Of a stretch of DNA of 64,000 nt, positions 44,024 through 55,900 are shown piece by piece. The translations under genes and the position numbers were made by a program. The notes under the pieces were generated by a model. It saw nothing but the letters and a program-made list of their open reading frames with translations. It was not told the DNA's origin and ran no database searches. Origin of the DNA: Paragonimus westermani (Eukaryota; Platyhelminthes; Trematoda; Plagiorchiida; Troglotrematidae); assembly GCA_008508345.1 (NCBI GenBank), contig QNGE01002674.1, positions 27,957-91,956 on the forward strand, in the 5' to 3' direction. The first letter of the stretch is position 1, and every line of letters begins with the position of its first letter.

Positions 44024-44131
44024 GTCGTCATTGAGCTTTCTCCAGAAATAATATATAATTTAAGCGCCTCTGAAAAACAGTCGTGTTTCAGCATCCCACC
44101 TGAACGGTTAGTGCTGTGTTCTCCCGCGTGA
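44024..44131 (+). CDS. CENPX: CENP-X/MHF2-like histone-fold protein, last exon
   Basis: After a 69-bp intron (GT 43955 to AG 44023, with CTAAC just before the AG), the frame continues in phase 0 as VVIELSPEIIYNLSA and then about 20 more residues to a TGA at 44129. VVIELSPEIIYNL lines up with LEKVLPQLLLDF, the C-terminal helix of CENP-X, and follows INIDQ exactly where the family has VDVDQ. The C-terminal extension is extra. Short introns of this size are usual in flatworm genes. Confidence 0.5.
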   Translation, partial: VVIELSPEIIYNLSASEKQSCFSIPPERLVLCSPA

Positions 44132-44605
44132 CACAAACGTTCCGCTCGCGCCCAAAGATCGTATCTATGAGACCGCAATTGGAGCAGTTTTACCTTATAC
44201 GAGACGCGACCGCCAAGGATTGACGATATACGACGTGTTCAAGTCTTTGACAGTCGTCAGATGAAATCATCTGGTAGATAACCAGGAGATCAGAGGAGTT
44301 TTTGACTGTGAGGCCCAGTCAAGCTTGCTTACATGCGACATGGTCGTGTATTAGGGATGGCAACCCATCGTTTACCATTGCATGCATTTTTAGTCCAACC
44401 CCAGGTTCACTGGAGCAAAATAAATTGGTTATAGCCACTAGTCAATTAGGAACCATAAATGGTGTTCATCTCCACGGTTGGAATCCTGGTGGTCCACCTC
44501 GTCTCTGTCTGGGAATCTTTGGGAATATAGAGGACAATTGTATTGGTTGATTAAGTCGCCTACAAAGCAAATCGAGACAGTTTAGAACACAAGGAAGCTA
44601 ATTTG
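44132..44605. other. no recognisable gene (intronic)
   Basis: Nothing supportable. Confidence 0.4.
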
Positions 44606-44609
44606 CAGA

Positions 44610-44775
44610 TGATGTTTTAATTTCATTTGTGACTTAGCTGTTCACTTCCGAAGTACAAGGTACTTGACGTTGATTGCTGGGGTTTAGACATAAGGGTTTC
44701 AGGTAGCGGGTCTCAATTCATCTTCCCTTTTTTGTCTTCAACCCGAGTCATTTTTCATGTCTGTGATGATGGTGA
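44610..44775 (+). repeat. RTE-like LINE 3' end, diverged
   Basis: Weak match to the LINE 3' UTR: TTAGCTGTTCACTT, TACTTGACGTTGATTG, TTTAGACATA and a pyrimidine-rich stretch in the same order as at 20180-20300. Confidence 0.35.
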
Positions 44776-46627
44776 GCAAACCGTTTTTAACTTTTATCAT
44801 GTAATATTCGACATGTTGGCGTTTTGTTAAAAACTTCGGGCAACATTGCATTAGACTGTTCATCTCATCCCAAACGTACACTGGAGTTACTGAATGCAAA
44901 TCGATCGGAATTACCACGTAAACGTTCTCATCTGTCCGTACCTCATCAATAGTATTGTTGCAACGGCTAGAAAGGATGTGTATATCGTTCACACCGCATT
45001 AGTATGGATGGACACGGTCCACTCCAAATTGCTAGCGTGCACTGACTTCGGTCACAAGGACTCTAAGGGATCGTTGTACTACTTCGTGATACACACTCTC
45101 ACACCGACACCCCACAGCCAAATTCGTCTTTGTTTGTGGATGAGGATCATTAGATATTGTCAGGTTGTTTATTTTGAACATAAAATATTTGATGTGCAAA
45201 CGAGTTTCACCACAACCACACACTCCCCTGTACACCTTGTTTATCTAGCTTGTTTATCCAGCTTATTTCCGACTTAATTCACCCAGCATTGTGTTCAAAA
45301 TTGTCATCATCATCATCATCTCTATCATAATCGATATTACATCAGTTGTCCTCTGTTGCTTAACTGCCGCACAGTCATGGAGGCAAAGTAAACTGTAGTC
45401 AAGAAAAACAGGAGGATAAGTGAGTGTCTGACACGTTTATATTCAAACATTCAACACCAAGGTGCTCACATCCTGCAAGTAGACAGTCGAGCTGTAGATT
45501 AAAGTAGGGCGTCATCAGCAAGACATCTTTCACTGTCCCGCATCAGTGGATGCACTTACTTCACAGACACCGTCAAGATGTGTCACTGAACCCTATTAGC
45601 CGCCATCTTATCTAACGCCCCCAGCTAGCGACTCCGTGAGTCGCGAGGCTCCCAGTTTCGGAGACGAACCTGACCTACAGTGGCCAACCCATTGTTAGAC
45701 TATTCATTTCTCTACGTCAGTTCATCATCCGTCCACCTCGAACCTCACGCCAGTCGGTTGCGGCATCGGTAGGGAGTGCTCAGTGTGGCAGACGATTGCC
45801 TGGCATCTGTAATCCATGACCCGAAAACTTCTTAACCTTTTTATTGGTTACTCGTTGGTGCCACTCTATGCAGTTGGTCGAACGTCGGCGGTCAAATACC
45901 TGAAGACGGTTTGCTTCTTCTAATCTGCGAGACCGTAAAGTAACACAGCTCACTGTTAACTGACACGCACGATCCTTAAGCTTCAGAGGGATGCCCCTCT
46001 TTTACCAGAGGTATTATAAATTAACCTTAGAGACGAGCATTTGTTTCATTCCCTATGACCCCACCGCCGCTGATGTAGCTTTCCAAGTCCGTAAACATGT
46101 CAACATCCTCCACAACTTCGTTATCCAACATTAACTGTAATCTTGCAGAAGCTCTTGGCATTTTGAAGCGTCAAAGCGCCTCCCGTGACAATGTTGCGAC
46201 TGACATTGTCTGTGCTGTTTGAAAGTTATCAAACAGTTACTTTCTTTCGCCAGCACAGTCGTGAGTTGCGATGAGTCAAGGAACTACAACGGGTGCTGCG
46301 ACCCTAATATTTCCCGGGGTAAAACTAATCCTTCTATGGCTTTCGTAAGAGTCCGTGACCGCTTTCTTGAAGATGTGAACTCTTATCGATAAACTCCAGC
46401 AGAATGGGCTGTTGTCCGTCATCCATACAGGTTGAAACAACTGCTTCAAGGCGTATACTGACGCCTTTCTTTGTAAAGTGCCGGAACAGGGTCATCTGGG
46501 CAGAAGCCTTATTACGTCTGTGAGCTCAAATGCGACTGTGAACCCCACTTTTGGTGAGTAGTTCTAAATCTACTTACCGGGGCACTACACTGCAAGTTTG
46601 TGGCGATAACACAGTGGAAGCAGGAGG

Positions 46628-46822
46628 CTAGCTAAACTGACTCTCAAAATGTACCGTCCAGCTGTGTAACTTTCCGAACTTATAATGCCCTAACAGGCGG
46701 GCGACCTGGACCAGTAGCTTGGATAAGTTTGAATAGTCTAATAGTGTCCCATGAGGTAAAGAAGGTTTCCATTTCCCCCAAATTCCTTTATTGATCCAGT
46801 CCCACGATCGATCACACTTCAA
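46628..46822 (-). pseudogene. LINE-B inter-domain fragment
   Basis: A 64-codon frame just before the pre-RT homology at 46640-46500. No domain name can be given; placed by position in LINE-B. Confidence 0.35.
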
Positions 46823-47029
46823 ATTCCTAAGGGTGTCCCTCTTAAAGTTGTTATGCGAACTGCTAAGAAAAATGTTCCGTCTGTCGTTTCAAAACTCTTG
46901 AGATTTCTGATATTCCATGTTTGTCTAGCTTACCAACCACCGTGCCACATGCTGTGATATCTGCTTCATTGGTGGCCTGTGACACTGGTTCATCAGTTTT
47001 TGGGATCTCCTGGGTTAGAACTACAAACA

Positions 47030-47112
47030 GCACTCCTAAGGAAGGTCACCTGAAGTGGTTGAAACGTCGTTGAAACGTTGAAACGCTCGTAACGTTGTGT
47101 TGTTCTCACTCA
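47030..47112 (+). ncRNA. PLE 3' fragment with hammerhead-like motif
   Basis: Reads AACAGCAC (stem I), CCTAAGGA, a CACC/GGTG-type hairpin, GAAACG, loop, CGTAAC, then GTGTTGTT closing stem I over 8 pairs (one G-U). It is a sister of the PLE-3 motif at 27081. The first core box is CTAAGGA rather than CTGANGA. Confidence 0.4.
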
Positions 47113-47523
47113 TTCACTAGAACCGCCAATGTTGCATGCTGGGTTAGTTTGGCAATTATGCTTTACAAACCGTATAGCCAAGTTCCTAATAACCAACCGC
47201 TGTTGTCGTTAGGTTCGTTACCCAGCAAAAATAAGAACGAAACGACAACGTACTTACGCGTAATCTGAATCCAAGTTTGTGCTCGAATAAGAACGACAGT
47301 CCTGAGTGGAGTATCGTTGCTTGTTCTTAACAGCTGTGTTGTTAGTCTGAGACCTGGTCCGAATCGGAAAAAGGGATCTACAGATATACCGACTTGACTT
47401 GAATGTCGAAAACTGATACTGACCAGAAATGGCTTATGTTCAGCGCACAGTTGCAACAGCCACCTACCATTATTCTAACGGTGTGGTGCTATCCCAAACC
47501 TGCTACCCAAACGAGACTTGGTC

Positions 47524-47805
47524 TCACCAAGGTGACCGGTCTGGAAATCCATATCCCCCACCAGAATGGTTATATAGAAACCATGTGTTACCCTGAAGGA
47601 GAGCGACTAAAATCGAATAAAAGACGTCCCCAAAACCTACATCACTATAGTCAGTTGGAGCATAAGCAGACATACTGAACAGATTCCTGAAGGTTCTGTT
47701 TCTAGAGCTGGCCTTAACTGAATCTCCCAAGCGGATGGCATGGACCCTACTGTTAAGGAGGATGCAATCTACCCATACGGTTGAGGCCATTTTGCTAAGG
47801 ATCAT
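47524..47805 (-). pseudogene. LINE-B endonuclease fragment
   Basis: SVKASSRNRTFRNLFSMSAY, APTDYSDVGFGDVFYSILVA, LLQGNTW is the same segment as SVKASSIYKTFRNPSVVSAY... of LINE-A. It contains the YAPTD box. The catalytic GDMN region that should follow is scrambled (NHSGGGYGFPD). Confidence 0.65.
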
Positions 47806-48075
47806 ACTCCTACTCGATCGGTGGATGACGTCTTGGGATCACCCGAAATGCATAAGTCCCACTACTCACTCTCCCTGTAGCGTATTATTTAGCCGTTGTT
47901 TTTGTCATCTATTTTCGTCAACAAAATTTAGCATCCCCAGTCAGGAGATGATAAGAGACTGAACGTAATTAAGTCGATTTGCACCAAGGAGAAGAACACC
48001 GTTTGACAGACGTACGCTAAACTCGCCAAGGATGAGCTTCAGAATTCAGGTGAGACACGGATACACTGTTTGGGG

Positions 48076-48096
48076 ACACATACACACACACACACC
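48076..48096. repeat. (CA)n microsatellite
   Basis: Short uninterrupted ACACAC run. Confidence 0.8.
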
Positions 48097-48425
48097 GTGT
48101 GTACGAAAGCAGTCAGTTGTTCGTGGTGAGTGAGCCGGTCCGATTGCATTAAACCTCCCCAAAGTAACCTCATAAAAGATAGAATCCACTCAGTTGCTTA
48201 CACTGAACGGCGTCATTTGGCTCACCATTGGAAAGTAAGAACCGAAAAGTGACAAACTTAGGCACCACATAATATGAGGATATTTCTGACTCCATCTACT
48301 ATGTTTTTTGTAGACAGACCGCTAAGATATCGAACCTTCTGTTTAGTTTCTCCAAAACTACGCGCGTTTTTTGCTCAGCTTCCTTCTTCGTTCATGCTTC
48401 TCCTGCTCTTTCCGCACCCTCACAG

Positions 48426-48487
48426 AATGGCCGCCACGATGTGTGTTCAACCTTTGGATTTGATCAAGACTCGGATGCAAATGAGCG
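48426..48487 (+). CDS. SLC25A11: mitochondrial 2-oxoglutarate/malate carrier, next exon
   Basis: Exon between a pyrimidine-rich CCTCACAG acceptor and a GTATGT donor. It encodes MAATMCVQPLDLIKTRMQMS. PLDLIKTR is the first mitochondrial carrier signature Px[DE]xx[KR]xR, and the stretch matches MGATVFVQPLDLVKNRMQLSG of the oxoglutarate carrier, more specific than the generic family motif. Joined to 29947 it gives GGCAG-MAAT with no frame change. It ends in phase 1. The remaining five helices are not visible downstream, so the gene either continues beyond the window or its later exons escaped me. Confidence 0.8.
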
Positions 48488-51400
48488 GTATGTTTTGTTC
48501 GAATTTGCATACTATCTTTCTTTCCTTGTGTTGTTTAATCGTGAGTTGGTGCCAGCTCAGTGAGAAAATAATTGCAGCTATCGAACTTGGAGCCTCGGGA
48601 TTAAATCTGGTTGCCGCGACTGCCTCGTGTTCATGTGTGATATTTCGAGTTGGGTTTTAAGTGTTGAACAACACAATGTTGTCTATGTTAGAATCAGGGC
48701 GGTTACAACTTTTATAGCCTCCCATCCGGTTATTATGCTGTTAGTACATTATGTATATGTCAAAGCAACTCAGGGTAGTTCATTCAGGAAGTACAGTAGC
48801 ATAAAACAACATTAATGGTTAGCGTTTCTGTTCACTAGGGCAAGCACAGGCCTGTCACGAGCCCACCCTGAACATACAAAAGTCGTTTGTGGTTCCGGAT
48901 AGATTTAGCCTCAGCAAAACGCATGATGCTCGCATATCACTATCAGCCGATCACGCGTAATGAAGCCAACTGGATTGCGTGCCCGATGTCTGGTACATGC
49001 TTCTTGATTGATCTGTAGGAAGCCATAGCATTGGGCGTTCATTACTCATTTCCGTTTATCCAACAGACTAGATCCTTCCCACGCGGCCGATGTGTGTGGC
49101 AAGCGCACAGTACTTAACAGAAGACAGATGGCGATGAATTAGTTTAAAGTTAGCAGACTAGAGCATTTGAACCTTGAACTAATGATTTCCGCGCACGAAC
49201 CAACTATCCATCTGCTCACAAATTATCTCAAGTACTTATCAATTTCTACTGGAACTATTCACCACCGATGTGGCGGGTCAGCGATGGACAGTCTTTTAGA
49301 CTGCATGATTGCGGACGTCTTTATCTAGAGCATCGAACAGTCGACGTGCGATTTGCTAGAAGAAACTGCATTCTCCAAACGCTACGTTTCGACTGAAACT
49401 TTTTACAGTAGACCAGACGCCAGACTGAATAGCTTCTGTTCACTCAAAATTCTCCCAGTCCCTGCATCTCTTTTACATAGGAAGTAGAACCGGACAATCG
49501 ACTGCGTTTTCAGGATGTCGGAACAATTAAATACAGTGTGATCAAAGCAGTATCTGCATTCCAGTAGTTTCTTTCCAATTCGGTGGAAAAGAGGAGTCTC
49601 CATATCGTTGTTTGATTGTACAGGACGTTTTGTTCTAAAAGGAGGCCTGGAGATTTCGAAACTATATTTCAAGCCACTCTCATCGGAAACAGTTGCACGC
49701 CGAGAGTCATCAGAACATACAAAACCGACACAACACTGTAAGTTGTAATTAACACAACACCGAAGTGGAAAGTTCGTTCTTCCTTATCCCATAAGGTGAT
49801 ACATTTTTTGCTGTGATATGGTATCTGATTAGATGTTGCTACAGTAAGTACGTGCAATTACACGGCGCCCTTCTTTACTTGTCCATCCAGGCAGTTACAC
49901 CTTCTTTCAAAGTTCAAATGCTGTCTCTCAAATCTAAACTAACTTATCACCGTCAGTCTGCTTGCAGAGTTGTGTACATCGGCCCTTTGCAGGGGAGCTC
50001 GCTAATTGCGGTGTGCAGACGCACATCTGAAGTTTAGTGAGGCCGCACTGATATGGAGTTAAAAACGATGTGCTTGTATTCAAAAGGGATTTGTGACGAA
50101 CTTGTGTTCATCGTTGTAGGCAGAACCGTTGACCATATGTTAACGTCATGTGATTATATTTACCCACTGTACTATTCTAAGTCGTTTTGACTTCCACGTG
50201 CACTCAAACCGGAACCCCAAATCCGATATCTAGTGGTCTTGTAACGGTACTCTAATAAGGAGAGGATAAGAATGGATGAAAAGCGCACGTGCATATCCAC
50301 TCATCCTGCATCTCTGTGTGTATTCCACAGTACCGTCTTTATCAGCGGAAATCGGACTAACCTCCTCGGTTGGACTTAAAAAACGGCGACGCAATGTGAC
50401 AACGATCCAAATTCTAGTTTGCCACCGCGTTCACTTTCATCTGACACACACTAGGATATGAGTCAAGTAAGAAGCTGTGGTGTTTGTGATCGCTGGTATG
50501 GTTGTTCCTTTCACCTAAGCTCATCACAAGGAATCGACTTTGGGTGTTGCTGAACTGTCTGCCGATATTTGAATGTCCACACTGGTTCTTGTAAACCTCG
50601 GTGCCTCTTTCATCGAATAACTATTTTCTACGTGTGTCATTTATTTTGAACGTGATTGTTTACACGACTCCCGTCTGTTTAACATCATTCGCTGCCAATC
50701 GTTTTGTAACGCACGCCTTATTTTCCAACGGTCGCAACTGTTCGAGATTAAACAAGTAGCTTATCTAAAAGTGCTGTCGGCTACTTTTCATCTGAGTGGG
50801 GTCAACGTACACTTGTGGTTCAGACTGAAGCCTGATTCCGTTGTCGTTAGAATTAATATCTGTCTGGTTGTTAAATGTACTTTGTCGTACACGTTCACTT
50901 TATCGTGAACCACCGGATGTTACGTACTCTGTGCAATATGTTCATTTGAATTATGGTCCTAATCGCACGTTATCAGGCGTTCCGCATGCACACCCCTCCA
51001 TCAGCATGCACGTTTTGCGTTTTGTCTGATTTTGACGCCTGTTCGTATAGTGGAACTATTCGTTCTGTTTCCAGCGTAGAATTTGTGCCCGGCGAGTTTT
51101 TTCTGTCCTTTTTGAAAGAAAGGAGGTTCACTTCCAAAGTAGCTCACCATCTGACCAAGCAACAGTACATGGATTTTTGACCAGTCATTCGTTTAAGTTT
51201 ACATTGGATACGTGGCGCGTGAGTGGAACCACCAGTGACACAGCGTATGCCACTCCTTTGACGCATGTGCGAATACATCTTCCGGCCTGTGTTAACGTGC
51301 CGGGCTTATCCAAAGAGCGAATGCTGCCAGCCACAGTACCTGATAAACTTTACTAGCTTGTGTTTATTGCGGTCGTTTACTGTGTTTCCAAGTGTACTGG

Positions 51401-51700
51401 AACCTGTCCGTTTAGAATGCATACCTATATATGGGACAAAGGTTACCCCAATTGATTGATCAAATATAAGCTATGTGCAATTGGCACAAGTGATCAGTCA
51501 CTCCATTTCCATTCTAAGTTCACACTGACATGATCACCTCATCCAGTACACCTTGAATGAGTCATTCCACTCTTCAACGTATACATTGTCTATCTAACAA
51601 GATCAAATCATGTCTGTGTCGATGTTCTTTTAGCTGTGGGCAACGGCGGTGGTCAGAGAACTCAACCAATATACGTAGTTGATATGCAGATGGATTTCAT
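48488..51700. other. no recognisable gene; next carrier intron
   Basis: Follows the GTATGT donor at 48488. I searched for the next SLC25A11 block (a TGLSAGLLRQATYTT-type sequence) and did not see it. Confidence 0.4.
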
Positions 51701-51704
51701 CAGA

Positions 51705-51741
51705 GCGATATGTTAACATTTCATTTACTCTCATCAGTCGC
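51705..51741 (-). ncRNA. hammerhead ribozyme in PLE-4
   Basis: Minus strand: GCGA (51741-51738), CTGATGA, short stem II G-AGTAAA-T, GAAA, stem III TGT-TA-ACA, triplet ATA, TCGC (51708-51705) closing a perfect 4-bp stem I. Both core boxes are perfect. Confidence 0.65.
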
Positions 51742-51889
51742 AAACGTAAAACATGCCAGTTATATACATTAAATATTTAACGACACACAGGGACTAGACA
51801 CAGACAAGCACACCAATTATTATGTAATCATGACCATGACAACCCGACAGGTTGTTTCAACCACTTCTGTGCACACAACGTCGGTTGGT

Positions 51890-52329
51890 AAGTTCGAATG
51901 AACATCGCTTCGCAGAAAGCTAGTAACTTCTGGTTTCGGTTGCGCAACAATATCTTGAATTAGTTTAATGGGTCAACTTGATGACCTGTTATCATGAGAT
52001 GTTTAGCAATCGATGACGTTGGATTTCGAGCAGTCAGTGCACCAAGTTAGGGCTGGTGCGTTATCTGTTGTTTCAACCACTTCGGGATGTGTTCGGCGAC
52101 TCGCTGTGCTAGTTGTCGGTCTGTTCCGCCTATGTAAACATCACTGCAACTGCAAGTGAACTGGTACACAACGTGGGAGACAGAACAGTCTGACAAACTA
52201 TTTTTGCGTTTGCGGAGAACTGGTCCTCTGGTGGTTTGAAATAAGCGCAACTGCGCAGCCGCATACGTTCGAGCCAGGGCAGATTTTAATTTGTGCTTTA
52301 TGTCGTTGGATAGGTGATCACCCTTGAAT
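51890..52329 (-). pseudogene. PLE-4 GIY-YIG endonuclease
   Basis: Out of the gap it reads FKGDHLSNDIKHKLKSALAR, TYAAAQLRLF, SVSHVVYQFTCSCSDVYIGG, TDRQLAQRVAEHIPKWLKQQ. After a frameshift near 52055 it continues SSIAKHLMITGHQVDP, a stop, FKILLRNRNQKLL-like and EAMFIRTYQPTLC, the conserved C-terminal Glu region. Closest in the window to PLE-1. Confidence 0.75.
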
Positions 52330-52805
52330 NNNNNNNNNNNNNNNNNNNNNNNNNNNNNNNNNNNNNNNNNNNNNNNNNNNNNNNNNNNNNNNNNNNNNNN
52401 NNNNNNNNNNNNNNNNNNNNNNNNNNNNNNNNNNNNNNNNNNNNNNNNNNNNNNNNNNNNNNNNNNNNNNNNNNNNNNNNNNNNNNNNNNNNNNNNNNNN
52501 NNNNNNNNNNNNNNNNNNNNNNNNNNNNNNNNNNNNNNNNNNNNNNNNNNNNNNNNNNNNNNNNNNNNNNNNNNNNNNNNNNNNNNNNNNNNNNNNNNNN
52601 NNNNNNNNNNNNNNNNNNNNNNNNNNNNNNNNNNNNNNNNNNNNNNNNNNNNNNNNNNNNNNNNNNNNNNNNNNNNNNNNNNNNNNNNNNNNNNNNNNNN
52701 NNNNNNNNNNNNNNNNNNNNNNNNNNNNNNNNNNNNNNNNNNNNNNNNNNNNNNNNNNNNNNNNNNNNNNNNNNNNNNNNNNNNNNNNNNNNNNNNNNNN
52801 NNNNN
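52330..52805. other. assembly gap (476 N)
   Basis: Run of N between PLE-4 and a SINE A copy. Long open frames crossing it are artefacts. Confidence 1.
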
Positions 52806-52960
52806 ACTGATGAGTAGTCGGGGATTTGGTTTATTTTCAAGTTGACCATCACTCACATTTGATCGCAGCGTTCGCATTCAGGTAGACTTTGCAGCCAGTC
52901 TCTTTCGAAAAGAAGCACTAGACTCGAGTTTCGTTCTCATTAGAGTTCTGTACTCGATTG
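52806..52960 (-). repeat. SINE A 3' body with broken hammerhead
   Basis: Nearly identical to the SINE A body at 23911-24025 (TTTTCAAGTTGACCATCACT, GATCGCAGCGTTCGCATTCA, AAGAAGCACTAGACTCGAGT). The 3' half of the hammerhead (GAAA, stem III, GTC, TAGTGC; 52915-52932) is intact, but the CTGACGA half is replaced, so the fold is dead. The tRNA-like head is missing. Confidence 0.7.
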
Positions 52961-52964
52961 AACA

Positions 52965-55900
52965 ACCTGATTCCAAAACAGATATAAGGGTGTCATTAAA
53001 AATGTTTATCGAGAATGAGACAGAACTGGTTTGTGCAGGTCCTGAATATATGTGACAGGTAATCTCCAGAAGTGGCAGTCGGAACAGGAGACGTACTCCT
53101 AATGAATCGTGATGGTAGACTAGGGGGGTGGCCTGGAAAAATAAGCGATGAGGGGGCGTCAGTTAGCATACCCTGACCAAACACGTAGGATCAGAACACG
53201 ATGCACGAAATAGTGTTCTTGTTTATGCCTCTCAGTTGGAGGCCAATGTGAATGACTTGTTAACCTCAGACGTGAACAGCCTGACAATTCGCTAACCAGA
53301 AACCCACCTATCCGATTTTGCCAGACTGCCAACATCTAGTCAGACGAACGGGTATAAACAGGTGCTTGGTTAAAAGTGCACAAATCATATGCAACAGTGA
53401 GAATCTGCCCGCAGCTCAAAGAAGCGGACACACGGAACCTCCTACAATATTGCACCTGTCGGGCACCAAAAATGTTCTACATTTGAATGGAAAATATTGT
53501 CCAAACGGTTGCTAAGTAGTTCGTTTTTAATTTAAAGAACTTCTGAACCAAATAATTTTTTGATTTTGATAAAGCATCACCATAGCAACAGGGCTTTATT
53601 TTGTAACACTGGAGCGACTAGGAAATTTTTGCCCTTTCGTTTCTGTAGTTTTTTCTGTTGGCTTCGTTTATGCTCGTAACGCAAAACCGGTCACCATTCA
53701 TATGTTATCAGATCTCGGTGTCTGCTCAAGGTGGAATTGGCCATTGTTCACTAACGTACCAATTACGCTATTGCGAAAAATCAACTTAATTCTAGGTAAA
53801 GATACACAATCTATTCTTTCAACTGATGGATTTCCAGTGTGACTCCGCAGATTAAACCATAGTTGTATTCATTCGAGGTATACAATACTAGAATGTAAAA
53901 AAAACCCGGATCATGACATGGGTCTTAATACAACAGTGATATGTGGCACTTTTTTTCGTTGCGGATTCAGCTACATCTTGGCACTTATGAAAAGGGGGTT
54001 GAGCGACGTCATGGTTTCCAGACGAATGTTGTCTACATATTTCATCTGTGGACAATGAAATCTTTGAGGTTATCTCTTGGTTTTTACCTACTCACGCCGA
54101 TACCGTTACTTATTTTGTTGATAACTTGCGTTGTTCGGTGTGTGCTGGACAACCAGACATTTTGAAGGAAGCACAATCTATGGAACTTGGCAGCACAATG
54201 AATCATTCACGTCTGATATGCAGGATGGCGCCAGTTCGCCTAAACGGTATGTCAACGAGGTGAAAGCGTTTCCGGAGAATTGTTGGGACTGGCGCACGCG
54301 CTCAAGCGACCGCCTGATGAGTACATTTTGCTGTGCTGTTTACACCGCCTTACTGGGTATTGACGGACATGATCCGATTGCGTCAAATGAAGTTCCCAGG
54401 TTCGTCCCTAGTTCACACGGTACAGGGCGTGTGTGGGAATCACAGCGGATCAAGGTATCCCACCGGTGTACGGCCCATTGGATAGTTCCTTGACCAAACT
54501 GTGTTTGTCCCACTGTTCGTCTTGGATTGTTGCTTAATTTCAGCAAACTGGGGAAATCACACAATTTATGAATGAAGGAGCCCACAGAAATCTCTAAAGC
54601 AGAGTTGGTCTTATTGAATTCTTCTGGCTTCAGCTTGTAGACTGCGTGCAGTAAGTTCAAGCATCGTCATCCACAAAATAATGGACCCGCTGCTGCAAGG
54701 TTTTTCAGTGTTTAACCGCACTTTCCCGATACAAGTTCCGTTCATTGAAAGTAGTGTTCACTACGTCGGAAAGGAGTAAATACGGAAGACGTGCAGAGGG
54801 ATGTTGCACCCGTTGTGATTTTAAATCTGTAAGGTTCCACTCGTAAGCTCTCTCAGCAACTGTTCACAAACAGACGGTCTGTTCCTCGAGTACTCGCTGG
54901 GCTAGCATTCCATCCCCATCGCATTTCACATACCAATACCGGTGGAAATGACTGCAGTTCTCTGAATAGTTTGAAGGCACCCGTAGTTTACATTTGACTT
55001 TGGTGGAAGACTGTAACACTCGGAATTAGGGGCCCTAGATAACGTGCTTGAATCGAAACCTCCCACGCAAGTAATGAGGAGAAGACCTGATAATGGTAGT
55101 ATTAAGCAGTTCATATTAGATAAGAAGCCGAGTTCATGGATGTACAACAGTATTAAAGAAATCACACTCTCTCATTGGCTGATCGTATTTGCACATACAG
55201 TCAAACTGCAAGTTAATTGGTGCGATACAGAACAAAGAAATTGGCGAATAACGGAAAGCGTAACATTGAGACTGTTAATCCAATCCTGATGCGGTATTCT
55301 TTACGCGACTTTTAGGTTGGCCCCCTGTTATGTTGTGTCGGAATTTGGATGCGAGGTGAATCGAGTAGATTTTCATCACAATGGGATCATCTTCGGTGGC
55401 CAAGCCACGTTCTACCTTTATGTTCAGGTAGACGAAGCTAATGCCTTCTCCGTAGGTATCTGCAGACATTAGAACCTGAGTAATGAAACAGAAACTATTT
55501 CTGGCGGCATAGAACACCCACTTATTAAACCGGATGTGTGCATAGGTCGTGGGTGACACATTTTCGTACACGTAGATCACTCGGGGTGGATCAGTTGACT
55601 GGTCCCCACGGCCCCTAACTTAACGTCCTTGGGTTTTTTTTGTGGAACCAGCTTCAAGTTCTATACTTCACGATCTCATTCCATTGTTTAGTTAAATGAG
55701 TGTGCAGTAACAGCGTCGCAGAATATTTTCAGTAAAGAAGCCCAAACCCCTCATTACAGTATGTGGTAAACTGAATCGGCAACTACGTTGAAAATGCCGT
55801 ATTCATTGTAACTTTGAGCCGTTACTTTTTTGAGAACGCACACCAGCCCCTTCGAAGGTTTCATAACTTGATATCCTCACCGAATTCTTATGTAAGTACA

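Larger units (their letters stand above)
45295..47990 (-). mobile_element. RTE-like LINE-B, minus strand
   Basis: Same family as LINE-A. Its endonuclease part (47990-47380) matches 16780-17130, an internal part (about 47400-47230) matches 17280-17420, the pre-RT (46640-46500) matches 17905-18070, and the 3' UTR ends at 45300 in (CAT)n, that is (ATG)n on the minus strand. A PLE 3' fragment is inserted at about 47030-47112. Antisense to the carrier gene. Confidence 0.7.
29948..48425 (+). other. giant intron of the carrier gene (about 18.5 kb)
   Basis: Starts GTAAGT and ends TCACAG. It holds two gypsy elements, LINE copies, SINE-like repeats and the CENP-X-like exons. Intron phase and protein continuity support it; no transcript has been examined. 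Confidence 0.65.
51705..52329 (-). mobile_element. Penelope-like element 4 (PLE-4), 3' part, entering the gap
   Basis: GIY-YIG ORF followed on the minus strand by a hammerhead at 51705-51741, as in PLE-1. The upstream part runs into the N gap. Confidence 0.75.

Noticed and set aside
51070..51260. Possible third copy of the gypsy 1 3' segment
   Set aside because: Only GTTTACATTGGATACGTGG resembles it; flanks do not align.
52047..52877. Long open frames across the N run
   Set aside because: They consist mainly of unknown bases; only the part before the gap (GIY-YIG) is real sequence.
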